From positions 8,804,001 through 8,868,000 of the forward strand of contig OY294049.1 in assembly GCA_958510825.1 (NCBI GenBank): a stretch of 64,000 bases of DNA. Reading direction: 5' to 3'. Below, one piece after another: positions 33,978 to 45,562 of this stretch. Position 1 is the stretch's first letter. Each line of letters starts with the position of its first letter. The DNA comes from Brachypterus glaber. Lineage: Eukaryota; Arthropoda; Insecta; Coleoptera; Kateretidae. The notes below the pieces were generated by a model, which was not told the DNA's origin, did no database searches, and saw only the letters and a list, made by a program, of their open reading frames with translations. The translations under genes and the position numbers were made by a program.

Positions 33978-35063
33978 TTAGAAGGGAAGCTGTAAAGTTA
34001 TTGTACCATTTAATAGGTTCGCTTTAATTTTAGTTTTAAAAGGAGTAAACGCAATAATTTCCCTAATATTGACAGGCAATTGATTAAATAGTTTAGGCGC
34101 TGTGTATAATACATATCTTTGCGTCAAACCTTTGTTAAAACGTGGTACTGGGATTGGATCGGTGTGTGAAAACCTTGTTATTCGCGGAAGATAACTGGGG
34201 ATACGGTGATTAAATGCCCATAATAAGCAACGGTAAATGTAGTGATTTTTTATGTTAAATACGTTGGTTTCTATGTATATTTGTTTCGTGCTAAATAATC
34301 TATCTTTTAAAAGAGAAACTTTTAATATAGAATTAAGCGCGGCTTCTAATGGCTGTACTGAATTTTTAAGTAGAGCCCCCCATACAGTTATGCAATAAGT
34401 GACTATTGACTCCACTAGAGATTTGTAAACGAGTAAAATTTCGTTTTTGTTTATAATTTCACGAAGAATATAAAACTTTGGAATAAGTTGCCGAACTTTT
34501 TTAGTGACATAGTTTACATGTTCATTCCAGCGCAAGTGTTGGTCAACCATTAATCCCAAATATTTAATTTTATCAGTTTTATCAATTGTTGGACATTGAC
34601 AAATTACAAAATTTAAACAATTTTCTTTGTGAATTTTTAACGAATTAAAACCTGGTTGACCACCACTATACGCTGAAAATGAGATAAATTTAGTTTTACT
34701 TTTGTTAAGAGATAGTTTACTTAGGTTTAACCAACTTTGCTTTACCAAAAGTCCAGCTTCACCTTTTTCCTTGACACCCTCCCAAGTTGTATCCGAAAAT
34801 ACAACGGATGTATCGTCCGCAAATGACACCATATGCCCATCAAAATTTATAAGTCTAGAAAAGGAGTTGAGGTATATAAGAAATAAAATTGGGCCTAAGA
34901 CAGTGCCTTGCGGTACACCCATTGTTATTTCGCAGTAGGAACTATAATTGTTGCCAATTCTTACCCGTTGTAGCCTATGTAATAAATAACTTCTTATTAA
35001 TGTGTAAGCCACCCCTCTAATCCCAACATCATATAATCTTTTAAGCAAAACTTTATGAGACAC
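33978..35063 (-). pseudogene. 5'-truncated LINE: reverse transcriptase C-terminal half
   Basis: 361 residues begin within the RT core (VSHKVLLKRLYDVGIRG follows the usual FDT motif). They contain GVPQGTVLGPILFLIYL, catalytic SFADDTSVVF, KSKTKFISFS and IKYLGLMVDQHLRWNEH, with a Cys-containing loop (CLNFVICQC) just before the last motif. It is the same clade as the ORF2 at 10420. The frame is open, but endonuclease and RT motifs before the first Asp are missing. The apparent start is a GTG, and a stop lies two codons upstream at the junction with the MITE (35064). The copy is recent enough to be open but cannot move by itself. Confidence 0.82.
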
Positions 35064-35269
35064 TGGCTAATTGAGTGCATATAGTGTGGAGTAGAGTTTT
35101 TGGGGAGTAGAGATGTTATGGAGTAGGGATGTTATGGAGTAGGGATGTTACGGAGTAGGGTTGTTATAAAGTAGGGAAATTAAGAGTAGATATGTTAGTC
35201 ACCTAATGATAGCGACTTCGCCATAATTATAAATTCCAGATAAGAATTGCACTTTTAGGATAAAATTTT

Positions 35270-36225
35270 TTTATCACTACCAGCTAGGTAAGTTGACATT
35301 ACTTAATCAAAAAGTCGACAGTATGAGTTATGGAAAGTACTATATCGAGCACACTTAGTGATAGATGAAATCAATGCAAACAAAACCGTAACTAAAGACA
35401 GAAAAAACGATTTACCGCACAAGGACACCAAGTGTGCTTACATTTACTGCAGGGGGACATCTAGACACAAAACTACTATTTCTAATTTTATTCCATAAAA
35501 AAATGATTTCTTCAATTGTCACACATATAAATGTCAAAATATTATTAATAAAATAAGATTTTAACTCCTTAGTAGTGAGAAAAACGTAATGCGTAAAACG
35601 TAATACGAGTAGTAGGTAAGTTTTTTCTGTCTTCGGTCGTGTTTATGGACCTCAACTCCGTTTCGGTTCACAAAATACGACCTCACACAGAAAAATTCAC
35701 TTACCTCTACTACTACGCATATAAATATTTCTTACTACCAACTAGGTAAGTTGACATTACTTAATCAAAGAGTCGACAGTAATGGAGAGAACTATATCAA
35801 GCACACTTAGTGATAAATGAAATCAATACAAACAAAACCGTAACTAGACAGAAATAGTTATTTGCGCTTCTAATAGAGGTAAGTGAATTTTTCTTGTGAG
35901 GTACTTTATAAACACGACCAAAGATAGAAAAAAAAATTACCCACGAGTAGTGTATTACGTTTTTCTCACTAACAAGGAGTTAAAATCTTATTTTATTAAT
36001 AATATTTTTGACATTTATATGTGTGACAATTGAAGAAATCATTTTTTTATGGAATAAAATTAGAAATAGTAGTTTTGTGTCTAGATGTCCCCCTGCAGTA
36101 AATGTAAGCACACTTGGTGTCCTTGTGCGGTAAATCGTTTTTTCTGTCTTTAGTTACGGTTTTGTTTGTATTACTTTCCATTACTGTCGAGTAATGTCAA
36201 CGTATTTAGTTGGTAGTGAGAAAAT
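35270..36225. mobile_element. Complex palindrome with an internal direct repeat
   Basis: 35380-35600 is the inverse of about 35930-36165 (GACAGAAAAAACGATTTACC, CACCAAGTGTGCTTAC). In addition the left piece 35278-35402 (GGTAAGTTGACATTACTTAA, CACACTTAGTGAT) recurs directly at 35737-35852 and as an inverse at the right rim. Smaller inverted pairs lie between 35600 and 35720. It looks like one palindromic element inserted into, or recombined with, another copy. Confidence 0.6.
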
Positions 36226-37313
36226 AACTATTTTTCTATTTTACTACTCCCTTTGTCCACGGGACTTTTTTTTAGCGCCGCAGTCAATTTTGAAGTCGAA
36301 ATTTGAAAAACAATTTGTTAAATTTCTTTTTTAAACAAATGGATGCGCCACTGGCTAGACGGATATAAAATATCCGAGTTTTTGCTTACACAAATTTCTA
36401 TTAAAATTTTATGTATATCGATTTAAATATCATTATTGAGTTCATTAGCGAGACTAAAGGGTAGGTACTAGGGTGGGATTTAGGATTTTGAGAATTTTGG
36501 AACCGTGGATTTTAATAATCTTTTGGTAATCAGTAAAAGAAAACAAATAAAAAAAATCAAGCGGCACTAAAATCTTGAAAATTTGACGCAGAGTAAGTTT
36601 TTTTTAAATAAAATGAAAATTTCGCCTCCAAACCACTCTAAAACTTTCGTCTGTTATAAAAAATTATATTTTTATTCACATTCAAGTATATTGATTTCCC
36701 CCTTGTATGTTGGAAAAGCTTTAAATAGGGAACAACACAATTTTCTGCTTTTTAATATACTTAGCATTATGCAAGCGTTAGTTTACTATAAAAATAATTG
36801 ATATTTATGTTAGCCATATTGGATCCGTCATATTATAAAAAATAATTTTGGTTTTAGATTTGTAATTAGATACTAATTTTTGTGAAATATAATCAGAAAT
36901 CCGTCCGTCCATCCGTCATATTTAAGAAAATAATTTTAAGTTTAGGTTTTTTATCAGTAACCTTGAGTACCTACTCCTTATATTTTTATTTATATATATT
37001 TATCTTACGGGTAAACCCAATTTACATATAAATTACAATGTTATAAACTAGAAAACAGTTTATATAATATTATAATAATATCTTAAAGTAAACAGATGAA
37101 TATAATAATATTAAACAAATATATGTTGTCTTAAAGTATTTTTAAAGCTATTTAAGGAACTATTGAAAAAAACAGTTTTGTGAAATTTTATATTTATGTT
37201 TGCCATATTGGATCCGCCATACTGTAAAAATAAATTTGGCTCAGCTGCCGCGGACACGCCCCTATACAAATTTTTGCGATTTTTTTGCTAATTAAAATGT
37301 TTATACAGAGTGA
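36226..37313. other. Non-coding stretch
   Basis: A pair of related phrases (GCCATATTGGATCCGYCAT) occurs at 36810 and 37200. No gene is seen. Confidence 0.45.
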
Positions 37314-37315
37314 TA

Positions 37316-37624
37316 CAGAAATAAGTTACAAAATGTTAAGGGTCGATTCTAGGTTCAAAAGTATGAAAAAAAAATCCTATAAGGGTTGGTCCGGAAATAA
37401 GCCCTAAGGAAGTTACGGCATTCCAAAGAGTACATCTGAAGAGTAGTTTTTATTTAATATCTCTAGAATCCTATTAACGTGCAAAAATTCGTTAATGTGG
37501 TTTATAGGGTTCCAGAGATATTAAATAAAAACTACTTTTCAGATTTTCCCTTAGGGCTCATTTCCGGACCAACCTTTATAGAAACTTGTTTTCATATTTT
37601 TTGATCTATTTCTGAATCACCCTG
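37316..37624. mobile_element. 309-bp MITE, TA target duplication
   Basis: The ends CAGAGTGATACAGAAATA and (inverted) CAGGGTGATTCAGAAATA have TA outside both (37314-37315 and 37625-37626). The palindrome continues inside (AGTAGTTTTTATTTAATATC against its inverse). It is a mariner-type non-autonomous element by its rim. Confidence 0.8.
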
Positions 37625-37626
37625 TA

Positions 37627-38692
37627 TTTATGACCACTATATTGATTTCGCCATTTTGTATTAAAAAATATAAACCACAGATTCTTAATCAGAGACCTTG
37701 GACTTTTTCATACATCTATACTTAATCAAAGTAGTGACTACGTCAATTTTAAATAAAACAAATCCTTTTTGAGATTAAGTCAGCACGGTTTAACAACCTT
37801 CAGTCAATCCAATTTTTAAATGTATTTTAGATCCAAAAGAATATTTTACACGGTTCCCATTAGAATCTAAAACCAGTAATTTTTGCTGCCACCCTAGAGT
37901 ACACGGATCGGTTTTAATTCGAAATTTCCAATTTAGTGTGCTATTAATATAATTATAATCAAGTTAAATCTTTTAATGCCAAATTAATGTTTTATGTATT
38001 TTAGTTTAAACAAATTTTGATTATAAATTAAATAGCTAATAATTATAATTAATAACATCCGCAGAATGTAGTAACACCATTTTCGAAACAAAAAATTTAA
38101 TAACTCTATAAAAGTCAGTTTGTAAAACTGTTTTAACTAAGGTTGCAATCATGGTATCAATTTTAAAGTTTTTTATAATAATTTTTTTCTTTTTTATATA
38201 AGCAAACAGAGATATAATCAAGTGCTAAAATAGATAAGTGTATAATAAGTGATAAATAAGTGATAAAATAAATAAGTGTATAATAAATAACAGCATATAG
38301 GTATTCTCCAATCATGCTAAAATAATGTGAAAATTTTTGCCACTTTTTTTCGTTACATTTGGGCAAAATATTTATACGATACTACGATACAAATTTACGC
38401 AAAATGCCGTTTTCCACCAGAAGATCTACTTACAAAGCTAAACTAAACCTAGTAACTTTTTTAGTTACTAATAATTAAATGAAATAGGGTATATATAGAA
38501 GTACAATTGGTTACCTATAGGTTACTTTAGTAATCTAAAATTTGAAATGCTGGTAAATTGCCTTAACAAGCCTCTGGGCCATCTACCTATTATTTGCACA
38601 ATTTTTTATTTAGAATCACTTCTTACAATTTTCCAACATTCTTCGAATCTTGCTGCAAAAAGGTAATAAGAAGTTGAAATGTAATATATGTA
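37627..38692. other. AT-rich spacer
   Basis: No gene is seen. Short AATAAGTG direct repeats occur at 38230-38290. Confidence 0.45.
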
Positions 38693-38694
38693 TA

Positions 38695-39344
38695 CAGGGT
38701 GATTCCTAAGTTGATACTTCTTTTTTAACTGTGCATAGACGTTATTAAAATAAACAACATTTTCCTATAATTATGCTATACTTTATAAAGGTTGGTCTAA
38801 AAATGAGCCCTAAGGGAGCTACGACCCTCCTAATGGTACATCTAAAAAGTACAATATGGAATACACCGAACATTAACGAATTTTTGCACATGCCTTAACA
38901 TTAACAATGGTTATCATTTTATGTAATTCTGGTTGGTAATTTAACCAGAGACGTGCAAAATGTGGGGGGGGGGGCGATGTCACTTTTTTGCCTCAAACTT
39001 CTTTATCTGTACATTTTTTGACATTTTTTTACTATTATATTAATTTTTAATTAACCGTTCCCGAGAAAATAGCAGTTGAAGAAAAAAATTCACGTTCTGA
39101 GCATCAAAAATATTAACTAAAAAAATCACCAATAAAAATTTGAATACTGCAGGGTGATTCTACATTAAAAACTGTGAAAAAACCTTTATATACAATTTAG
39201 ACAGGACCGTATTAGACGCATTTTGTAATAAATTAATACAAACTTATTATTTTTCAGTTTTCTGAAAAAGTTATTTGAAAATGTTTATTTTAATTACTTC
39301 TATACACAGTTAAAAAAAGAAGTATTAACTTAGGAACCACTCTG
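38695..39344. mobile_element. 650-bp MITE, TA target duplication
   Basis: The left end CAGGGTGATTCCTAAGTTGA matches the inverse of the right end (CAGAGTGGTTCCTAAGTTAA), with about 40 bp of inverted similarity through AACTGTG and TA on each side. A phrase at 38785-38830 (GGTTGGTCTAAAAATGAGCC) is shared with the 37316-37624 element, so the two are related. A G run of ten lies at about 38963. Confidence 0.75.
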
Positions 39345-39346
39345 TA

Positions 39347-41680
39347 AACAGTAATATATTTTTATTTTTATTTTTTTTTTGTATTTATCAATGTCTGCAT
39401 AGAAAAGAAAAAGAAGTAACATTTCAAGTAAAGTGATTCTTTATTTGCTGGAGTTCTTTCCATTTTTTATATTTATTTCTGATTTTGTGAATGTAAGTTA
39501 AAGGACATTAGGTAAATTAAAAAAAAAGTAAATAAACACTGTAATGATGCGTACTTTATGTAAATATCCTAGGGTATCTCTTTAAAAAGATATACAATAA
39601 CAAAGATAGCTTGAAAATATTTCGTATAAAATTGAAGGCTGTTTGGAAAAAGCAAGTCAAAATATTTTATTTATAATCAACTGCTTGACTTTTAGTATTC
39701 ATTTCCCGGGGACCCTCGAAAGTTATCAAGACTATTTTTAAATTAAATCAGCACTTTTATACAATACATACATACATAGATAATAAGACAATTAATAGCT
39801 TTATTTTACCAGCACAATTATCAAATTACTTTCTTATAAATTTCATTATAATTTTTAATAAAAATATGAATTTTCATGCTATTTTTTGGATAAAACTGTG
39901 TATGTCACTCGTGAGTAAACTAGTATTGCCCTCTCTAAAATTAACCCACTCTGTGTCCAGCCTCGTAGGTTATTTTTCTCATGGGCAAAATCCTAGTTTT
40001 CTCTCTTGTACCATAAATAACTATTACTAACTATACCATCATGTCAATGCTGTTATTACATAAGGGGTATAGAATTTACAGTATAGATGTTTATAAACAG
40101 ATATGTCAAATTGGCTATCCCAAAAAGGTACCTACAAATTACACACATCCCCTAAAGGTAAAATGGGTTTCAAAATGAAAGCAACTTTTGTAATTTTGCA
40201 TACAGCTATTTTACGGCTACCTTGGTATTATATAACCACTTTTAGCAAAATCAATACCTTGTCCGTTTCTTAGATAATGGTAAAAGTTCCTTAGCAGAAT
40301 CTGTAATAAACAGTTAAATTATATTGCAACTAGAATTTGACTAATCTTATAGTATTTTTTCCTCTGATTGCAAATCTGTTTAAAAATTATCTGTAGCTTT
40401 TGTCGTTTTCAATAAATATGTTTTTAATTTTTTTTAATTTTCTTAAAATAGTCATATTGGGAGACCCATAAGTAGATAATGAAAGCATCTAAATGTAATT
40501 ATAAAAGTCTAAACTAACATTTATTTTATGATTTAAATAACTAAAGTAAAATTAAATGTCACCTTTTTCTGAATTTCGTTTATTATCCTCTTTTCTACAC
40601 ATATGAAACAGTGTTAAAAAGTGTGAACAAATTTTTTATTGTCTAGTAGCTTGATGTCAAGTCTGTAGACTAGTTTTAGCAGATCCAAAATGTCACAATA
40701 CAACTTTCTATATGGGGGTAATTACCCCCCCCCCATAGGATAAAAAGATTAGTGTTTTTGTACTGCATTTACCTATAAAAAATATATTTATATTCCTTTA
40801 TATTATGATCTCTTATCTCACATTAATCTATTTCAAATGTAAATATTCTACTATATCTATGGCGTCTAGTATAATGTCAATCTAAACTTTCGGATTATAA
40901 AATTATTGTTTTTTTGTATTTTTACCGAAATCCCTTCAATTGTAGGTGGCCTATAAAATATCTTTGTGTCGGATATAATTGTACACGGTTGTTATTTCCT
41001 CAACTTTTATAATCATAATTGCAGACAGGAAAATGTTTTGTTGGGATATTGTCGGTTTGTTGAGTGCAAAAGCGGATATTTCGAAAGAACGCCATGTGCT
41101 CGTAATGTCCACACGTGTGTGGGCGCCGCGGCGCTTCTATATTGATCTGTGATGCCGACGTTGTAGGACTACGCTATTCAACAAAGTTAAAAAATTTTTA
41201 GCAAACGAGTAGATTGTGTTAAAAAGTATCTAGTATAATTATTTTTTTATTCTTTAAAAAGTCCAAAATAATTTTATCATATTATGAATGGCCTTTCAAT
41301 ACACATCTTAGAAATAAATATTAAAGTAAAAAATTAATTTTTTTTGCTATGAAATTTTTAAAAAAGTGTAATTTTTTGTATTTCAGAAATTATGAGAGAT
41401 AAAATTCTGCAATTTCTAGTTTGATTATGAGATCATACCCAATTAATTAAAATATTGATTTTTTTTAGAAATGATCTTAATATTGGGCCAGTCTTTGATT
41501 TAAATAGTCCAGAAGATACACTTCCGTGTTCATTTTTGGACTGGAACAAATTTGGTTCATTAATTTAATTTAATTTAGTGCTTGAAAAGTCTCTACTAGA
41601 CACTCGCTAGCACAAGCTTAAAGCTATTTGGGGCTCTTAATTAAATTGTATTAAAAATGGCAGACTTGTATAAAAACAAG
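39347..41680. other. Non-coding stretch
   Basis: 39880-40030 is related to 53960-54090 (shared ACTCGTGRGT and TACCATAAATAACTATTA). A C run lies at 40729. 41085-41170 is a short GC-rich patch of unknown nature. No exon of the flanking host gene could be recognised. Confidence 0.45.
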
Positions 41681-42218
41681 GGCAGACTAACATCTCTACT
41701 CTAAATTTCTCTACTCCCTAACATCCCTACTTCATAACATCCCTACTCCACAACAACTCTACTCCGTAACATATCTACTCCATAACATCTCTACTCTGTA
41801 ACAACTCTACTCCACACTATATGCACTTTATTAGCCACTTAATAATAAATGAGCAGTTCAAAGAACAAAGAATCTTCTTCTAGATTATTTAATTTTTTTC
41901 CTAGAAAACGTTTATCTTTAAATGTAAATCTAGAACAATCATAAATGAATTATTCTAAAAGCAACAATGACCGCGTACTCTTAACATGCACTAATATGTA
42001 AGTAGTTAATAAACTGAATTCATTTTTGACAGTGACAAATATTCTTTTGAGTTAAGACAAGTGGCTAATCGAGTGTCTATAGTGTGGAGTAGAGTTGTTA
42101 CGGAGTAGAGATGTTATAGAGTAGAGATGTTACGGAGTAGAGTTGTTGTGGAGTAGGGATGTTATGGAGTAGGGATGTTAGGGAGTAGAGAAATTTAGAG
42201 TAGAGATGTTAGTCTGCC
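41681..42218. mobile_element. 538-bp MITE with minisatellite terminal repeats (type copy)
   Basis: The ends are GGCAGACTAACATCTC and its exact inverse. Each end is an array of eight or so 16-17-bp units, (C)ATAACATCTCTACTCYG on the left and its inverse on the right, about 140 bp per side, followed by TCCACACTATATGCACTTTA / its inverse. The interior is about 230 bp and non-coding. No target duplication is evident. It is complete and the best reference copy of this family. Confidence 0.8.
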
Positions 42219-42586
42219 TAAAAAATCACCAATAAATAAATAAATGAATAAATTTTAATTTTGTATTTTTTTTAGAACTGTTTAAAACTGCGTTTTGTAT
42301 TAATTGATACTTAAAATAAAAAATAAAAATGGGATTTAAAATAATCCATTATTGTGTTATGTTTGCTGTTGTGCAGTGTTATAAGTGTTTACGCTTAAAT
42401 ACCAATAAAAAAAAGCACACAAAAAACTAATAGTGATTAAATCACTAAATAAACAAAATCACTCAGACAGAAAACAGTGGTAGTTTTTCGTATATTTTTT
42501 GCGAACTTTTCTTTTACACTTGATTTATAACTTATAAATTATAAGTAAAGACCCGAGTAAAGACCCTTATAGTTTTGCTTTTAATC
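42219..42586. other. AT-rich spacer
   Basis: No gene is seen. Confidence 0.45.
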
Positions 42587-42590
42587 TTAA

Positions 42591-43167
42591 CCCTCTACTA
42601 TAGACACGGCGTAGATTTTATGCCTCGATAGTATGGAATTTGTGATTACTCCCAACTCCAACTAACTACTGCTTTCTGCGTCTCAGTACCTTTCGGACAT
42701 TCAGTTTAAGCCCCATATCCGAGCGTAGAAGTTGGAATGTTGCACAGTGATTTTTCACGTATTTATTTAAAGTTTGGAGGCGTAATAAATAAGCCGTGTC
42801 TGTAAGTACGTAATAATAAAAAGAATAGGGTTTATCTATTGCAAAAAAATATTATTGTTTTTTTATTTTATGCTTATGTTGTTTATGATTAAGTTTTTAA
42901 TTTTATCTTAAAATATTTTTTTCTTTCTTCTACCAAGTTATTTAAATAAATTTCTCTACCAAGTCAAAATTAACAAAAAATAACATTATAGTACAAATTA
43001 TATTATATAAATAACTCATTTAAATATTATGTTCCATTGCATGTATAATTAAATAACTAAAACTATAAAGAACACGTTTAACGACTTTTAAATGTTTTAA
43101 AGGGAGGCGTAATTTTTACGTCGTGTCTGCAGTAACGTTTTATAATTAAGGCGTCTGTGGCAGAGGG
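42591..43167. mobile_element. 577-bp MITE, piggyBac-like, TTAA target duplication
   Basis: It starts CCCTCT and ends AGAGGG with TTAA directly outside both (42587-42590 and 43168-43171). Subterminal copies of GACACGGCGTAGATTTTATG (near 42604) recur as its inverse near 43110 and again in the middle near 42780-42800. TTAA with a CCC start is the piggyBac signature. It has no transposase. Confidence 0.8.
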
Positions 43168-43293
43168 TTAAAAACAAAATCCTTAAATTTTTATTATTCT
43201 CATTTCAGTAAATAAATGTTTATGTGAAGAATATACTATTTTTATTTTAAGAATGTTCTTATTTCGAGCGAACTATTATTGAAACGAGTATAG

Positions 43294-43510
43294 CCCCAGA
43301 CAGCAATAACTAGTAGATATCCAGGGGATGTACTTTCTGGATAATAAGTATATCCAGTGGACATCCTGGATTGACAGTAGATATCACATGGATATCCAAA
43401 TGTTCGCCTATGTCCAGGATATCCACTAGATATCCATTAGAGATCCACCATGGACTGGACGTTCAGTGGATATAGGATGGATATCTAATGGGTTTTATGT
43501 GCTGCCTGGG
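43294..43510. mobile_element. 217-bp MITE built from GGATATCCA repeats
   Basis: The ends CCCCAGACAGCA and the inverse of GCTGCCTGGG are related. The interior holds about a dozen variants of (G)GATATCCA, each itself palindromic, in both orientations. No ORF is present. The class is unknown. Confidence 0.65.
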
Positions 43511-43799
43511 ACTATTTTGAATTTAAGCATTTTTTTTTGTATGTATGTCTCTCATTCCTTACGAGCCAGGTCCATATAGTCGGAGGGCTCGTGACCATTT
43601 TTATTTAATTATTTTCTTCCGGCTGGATTTTATATACATATGTCTCAAAGTAGATTCAACTTAAGTTTCCAGGTTCCGGATCCGGTTCCTTTGGGTGCTA
43701 GAAGCTCCAAAAGATATGAGAATGAGCTACCAAAAAACTATTTTTAACTTGCCGAGTCATATACATTACATTTATTACAGACTAAGCTATTTTCATAGT

Positions 43800-44780
43800 A
43801 AATAAATAAATATAAATAAATAATTCTTTATTTAGCTAAGTAGCTATTTACATATTTACAATAAATTTAATTATTTAAAATGTACATTTAAAGCTGTAAT
43901 ATGTTTTCATAAAGTTTAGTTTTAAATTTACGATATTCACTACAATATTTAACATTATTTGGTAATTCATTAAACCTAGCTAGGCCTTTATAAAAAATAG
44001 TTTTATGCACAAAACCTTTTTTAGTTTTGTCAACATAAAAATCGTTTTTATTTCTGGTATCATGTGAATGAACTTCGTTAATAAATTGAATTTTATCTTT
44101 TAAATATCCAGGTGTTAAATTGTTTTTTATTTTGTATATAAAATCTAATGTTTTAAAATTAATTCTTTGTTTTACCGTCATTAAATTAAGCGCTTGGTGC
44201 ATGTCCTTGATAGAAGTATATTTATTACATTTTAATATAATTCTTAAAGCTTTATTTTGTAACTTTTGTAAAATTTCAATTTCATTTTGATTTAAATTAA
44301 ATAACAATGATGCACAGTAATCTAAATGTGGACTTATCAGAGACTTAAAAAGTAATAATCTTGTATTTAAATTTAAATTGTACCCTATTCTTCTAAAAAA
44401 ATGGATTTTTTTTGACATCTTATTCATAATCATATTACAGTGACTTTTAAAATTAAGATTTTCATCAATATTAACACCTAGGTATTTCATTTCTTGAACT
44501 TTATCAATATTAATATTATTAATTTTTACAAAGCAGTTTGAAGTATTGACTTGTGATAGTTTATATTTTGTTCCTATAAGCATATACTTTGTTTTAGATA
44601 AATTAACACTAAGACTGTTATCAGATAACCATTCAAAAATTTCAGCTAGCTCACTATTAATAATGTCAAATAATTCTTGTATATTAAATCCTGAAATATA
44701 TATCATTGTATCGTCCGCAAATATAGAAATTTTACACTTTTTTAATTTTTTGACAATATCGTTAATATATATATATAGTT
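43800..44780 (-). mobile_element. 5'-truncated LINE, third family
   Basis: It runs on the minus strand from an AT-rich junction at 44780 to an AATAAATAAAT tail at 43800-43826. It contains the C-terminal RT ORF described separately. Confidence 0.75.
43888..44775 (-). pseudogene. LINE reverse transcriptase C-terminal fragment
   Basis: The longest ATG frame starts at 44706, but the reading frame continues upstream and includes the catalytic motif (ISIFADDTMIYISGF) and YIYINDIV, so 44775 is the better left limit. Further features are LSVNLSKTKYMLIG, MKYLGVNIDENLNF, SLISPHLDYCASLLF, and a C-terminal LARFNELPNNVKY. It is open to the stop but lacks the endonuclease and most of the RT palm. A stop codon lies two codons before the retained part. 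It differs in sequence from the two CR1-like copies above. Confidence 0.8.
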
Positions 44781-45471
44781 ATACACGATAATTCTGAGAC
44801 CAAGGGGTAAGAACAGTCTTTAAAAAGTGCCTTTTACATATATCATACTTAATATTTTTAAGAAATGAGAATTTATGAAATGACATTTTGATTAAATGAA
44901 AATTCTTTCGACTTTTTAATATTGAAATACATCAAATGAACTTTTTAAAGCCTTTTTTTACTCCTTGGCCTGGTGAATAATTGTGTAAAAGTGTGAAAAT
45001 GGACTAATTTAAATGTAATGTTTAACTCGGTAAATTTAAATAATTTTTTTCGGGTACCCCATTTCACCACCTTTTCGAGGTTTCTAGTACTCAAAGGAAC
45101 CCGATACAGGATCTGGGGATTTACAGATAGCTTAATTTGAATGTACTTTAAGACATATATAAATTACAGCTGGGAGAAAATAATGAAAGAAAAATGGTCA
45201 CCAGCTCTTAGACTAATAGGCCTTCATTATAGCTATAGCTACAGTAATTTAGGTCCCATTGATCTAATGTGACTTCCGAGACACTTTTACTTACACTGAC
45301 CACTTCCAAAAATAAAATAAAATAAGCCTATCTTAAGGTTTGTATGGGTAATTATTATACACAACATATGTATTATAATACATAAATTGTGTATCTATAG
45401 ATTGTTTTTCTTGAATCACACTTGTTAATAACATGCACAATAAATAAAAATTAAATATAATTTGTACTCAC
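44781..45471. other. Non-coding stretch
   Basis: A phrase near 45188 (AAAATGGTCACCAGCTCTTA) recurs at 49924. No exon is seen. Confidence 0.45.
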
Positions 45472-45562
45472 TGTTTGTGTAACCATAGTCATCTTCTTCT
45501 TCGTTATCAGCAGCAACTTCTTCTTTGGTCCGTTTGACGTTAGCAGCACTAGCTCTATCAAT
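45472..45562 (-). CDS. Patj: Patj-like gene, exon E (linker after PDZ)
   Basis: Minus-strand exon of 30 codons plus one base: acceptor TTTTCTAG before 45562, donor GTGAGT after 45472. It encodes IDRASAANVKRTKEEVAAD followed by an acidic run and DDYGYTN. The IDRASA and acidic-GYT phrases resemble the linker before the last PDZ domain in insect Patj. It joins exon D in phase 0 and leaves phase 1 for the next exon. That next exon should begin a basic segment leading into another PDZ domain, but I could not find it at lower coordinates. Confidence 0.72.

Larger units (their letters stand above)
33273..35203. mobile_element. Minisatellite-TIR MITE carrying a nested LINE
   Basis: The left end (GACTAACATCCCTACTC, then units of ATAACATCYCTACTC to 33410) is the inverse of the right end (35080-35203, GGAGTAGGGATGTTACG units ending TATGTTAGTC). 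Inside the ends, GCACTATATGGACGCGATTA pairs with TAATTGAGTGCATATAGTG. The middle contains the LINE fragment at 33647-35064, inserted after the MITE formed. Confidence 0.75.

Noticed and set aside
41085..41170. GC-rich patch as a promoter or CpG island
   Set aside because: Too short, with no TATA, initiator or exon next to it that would support a promoter.
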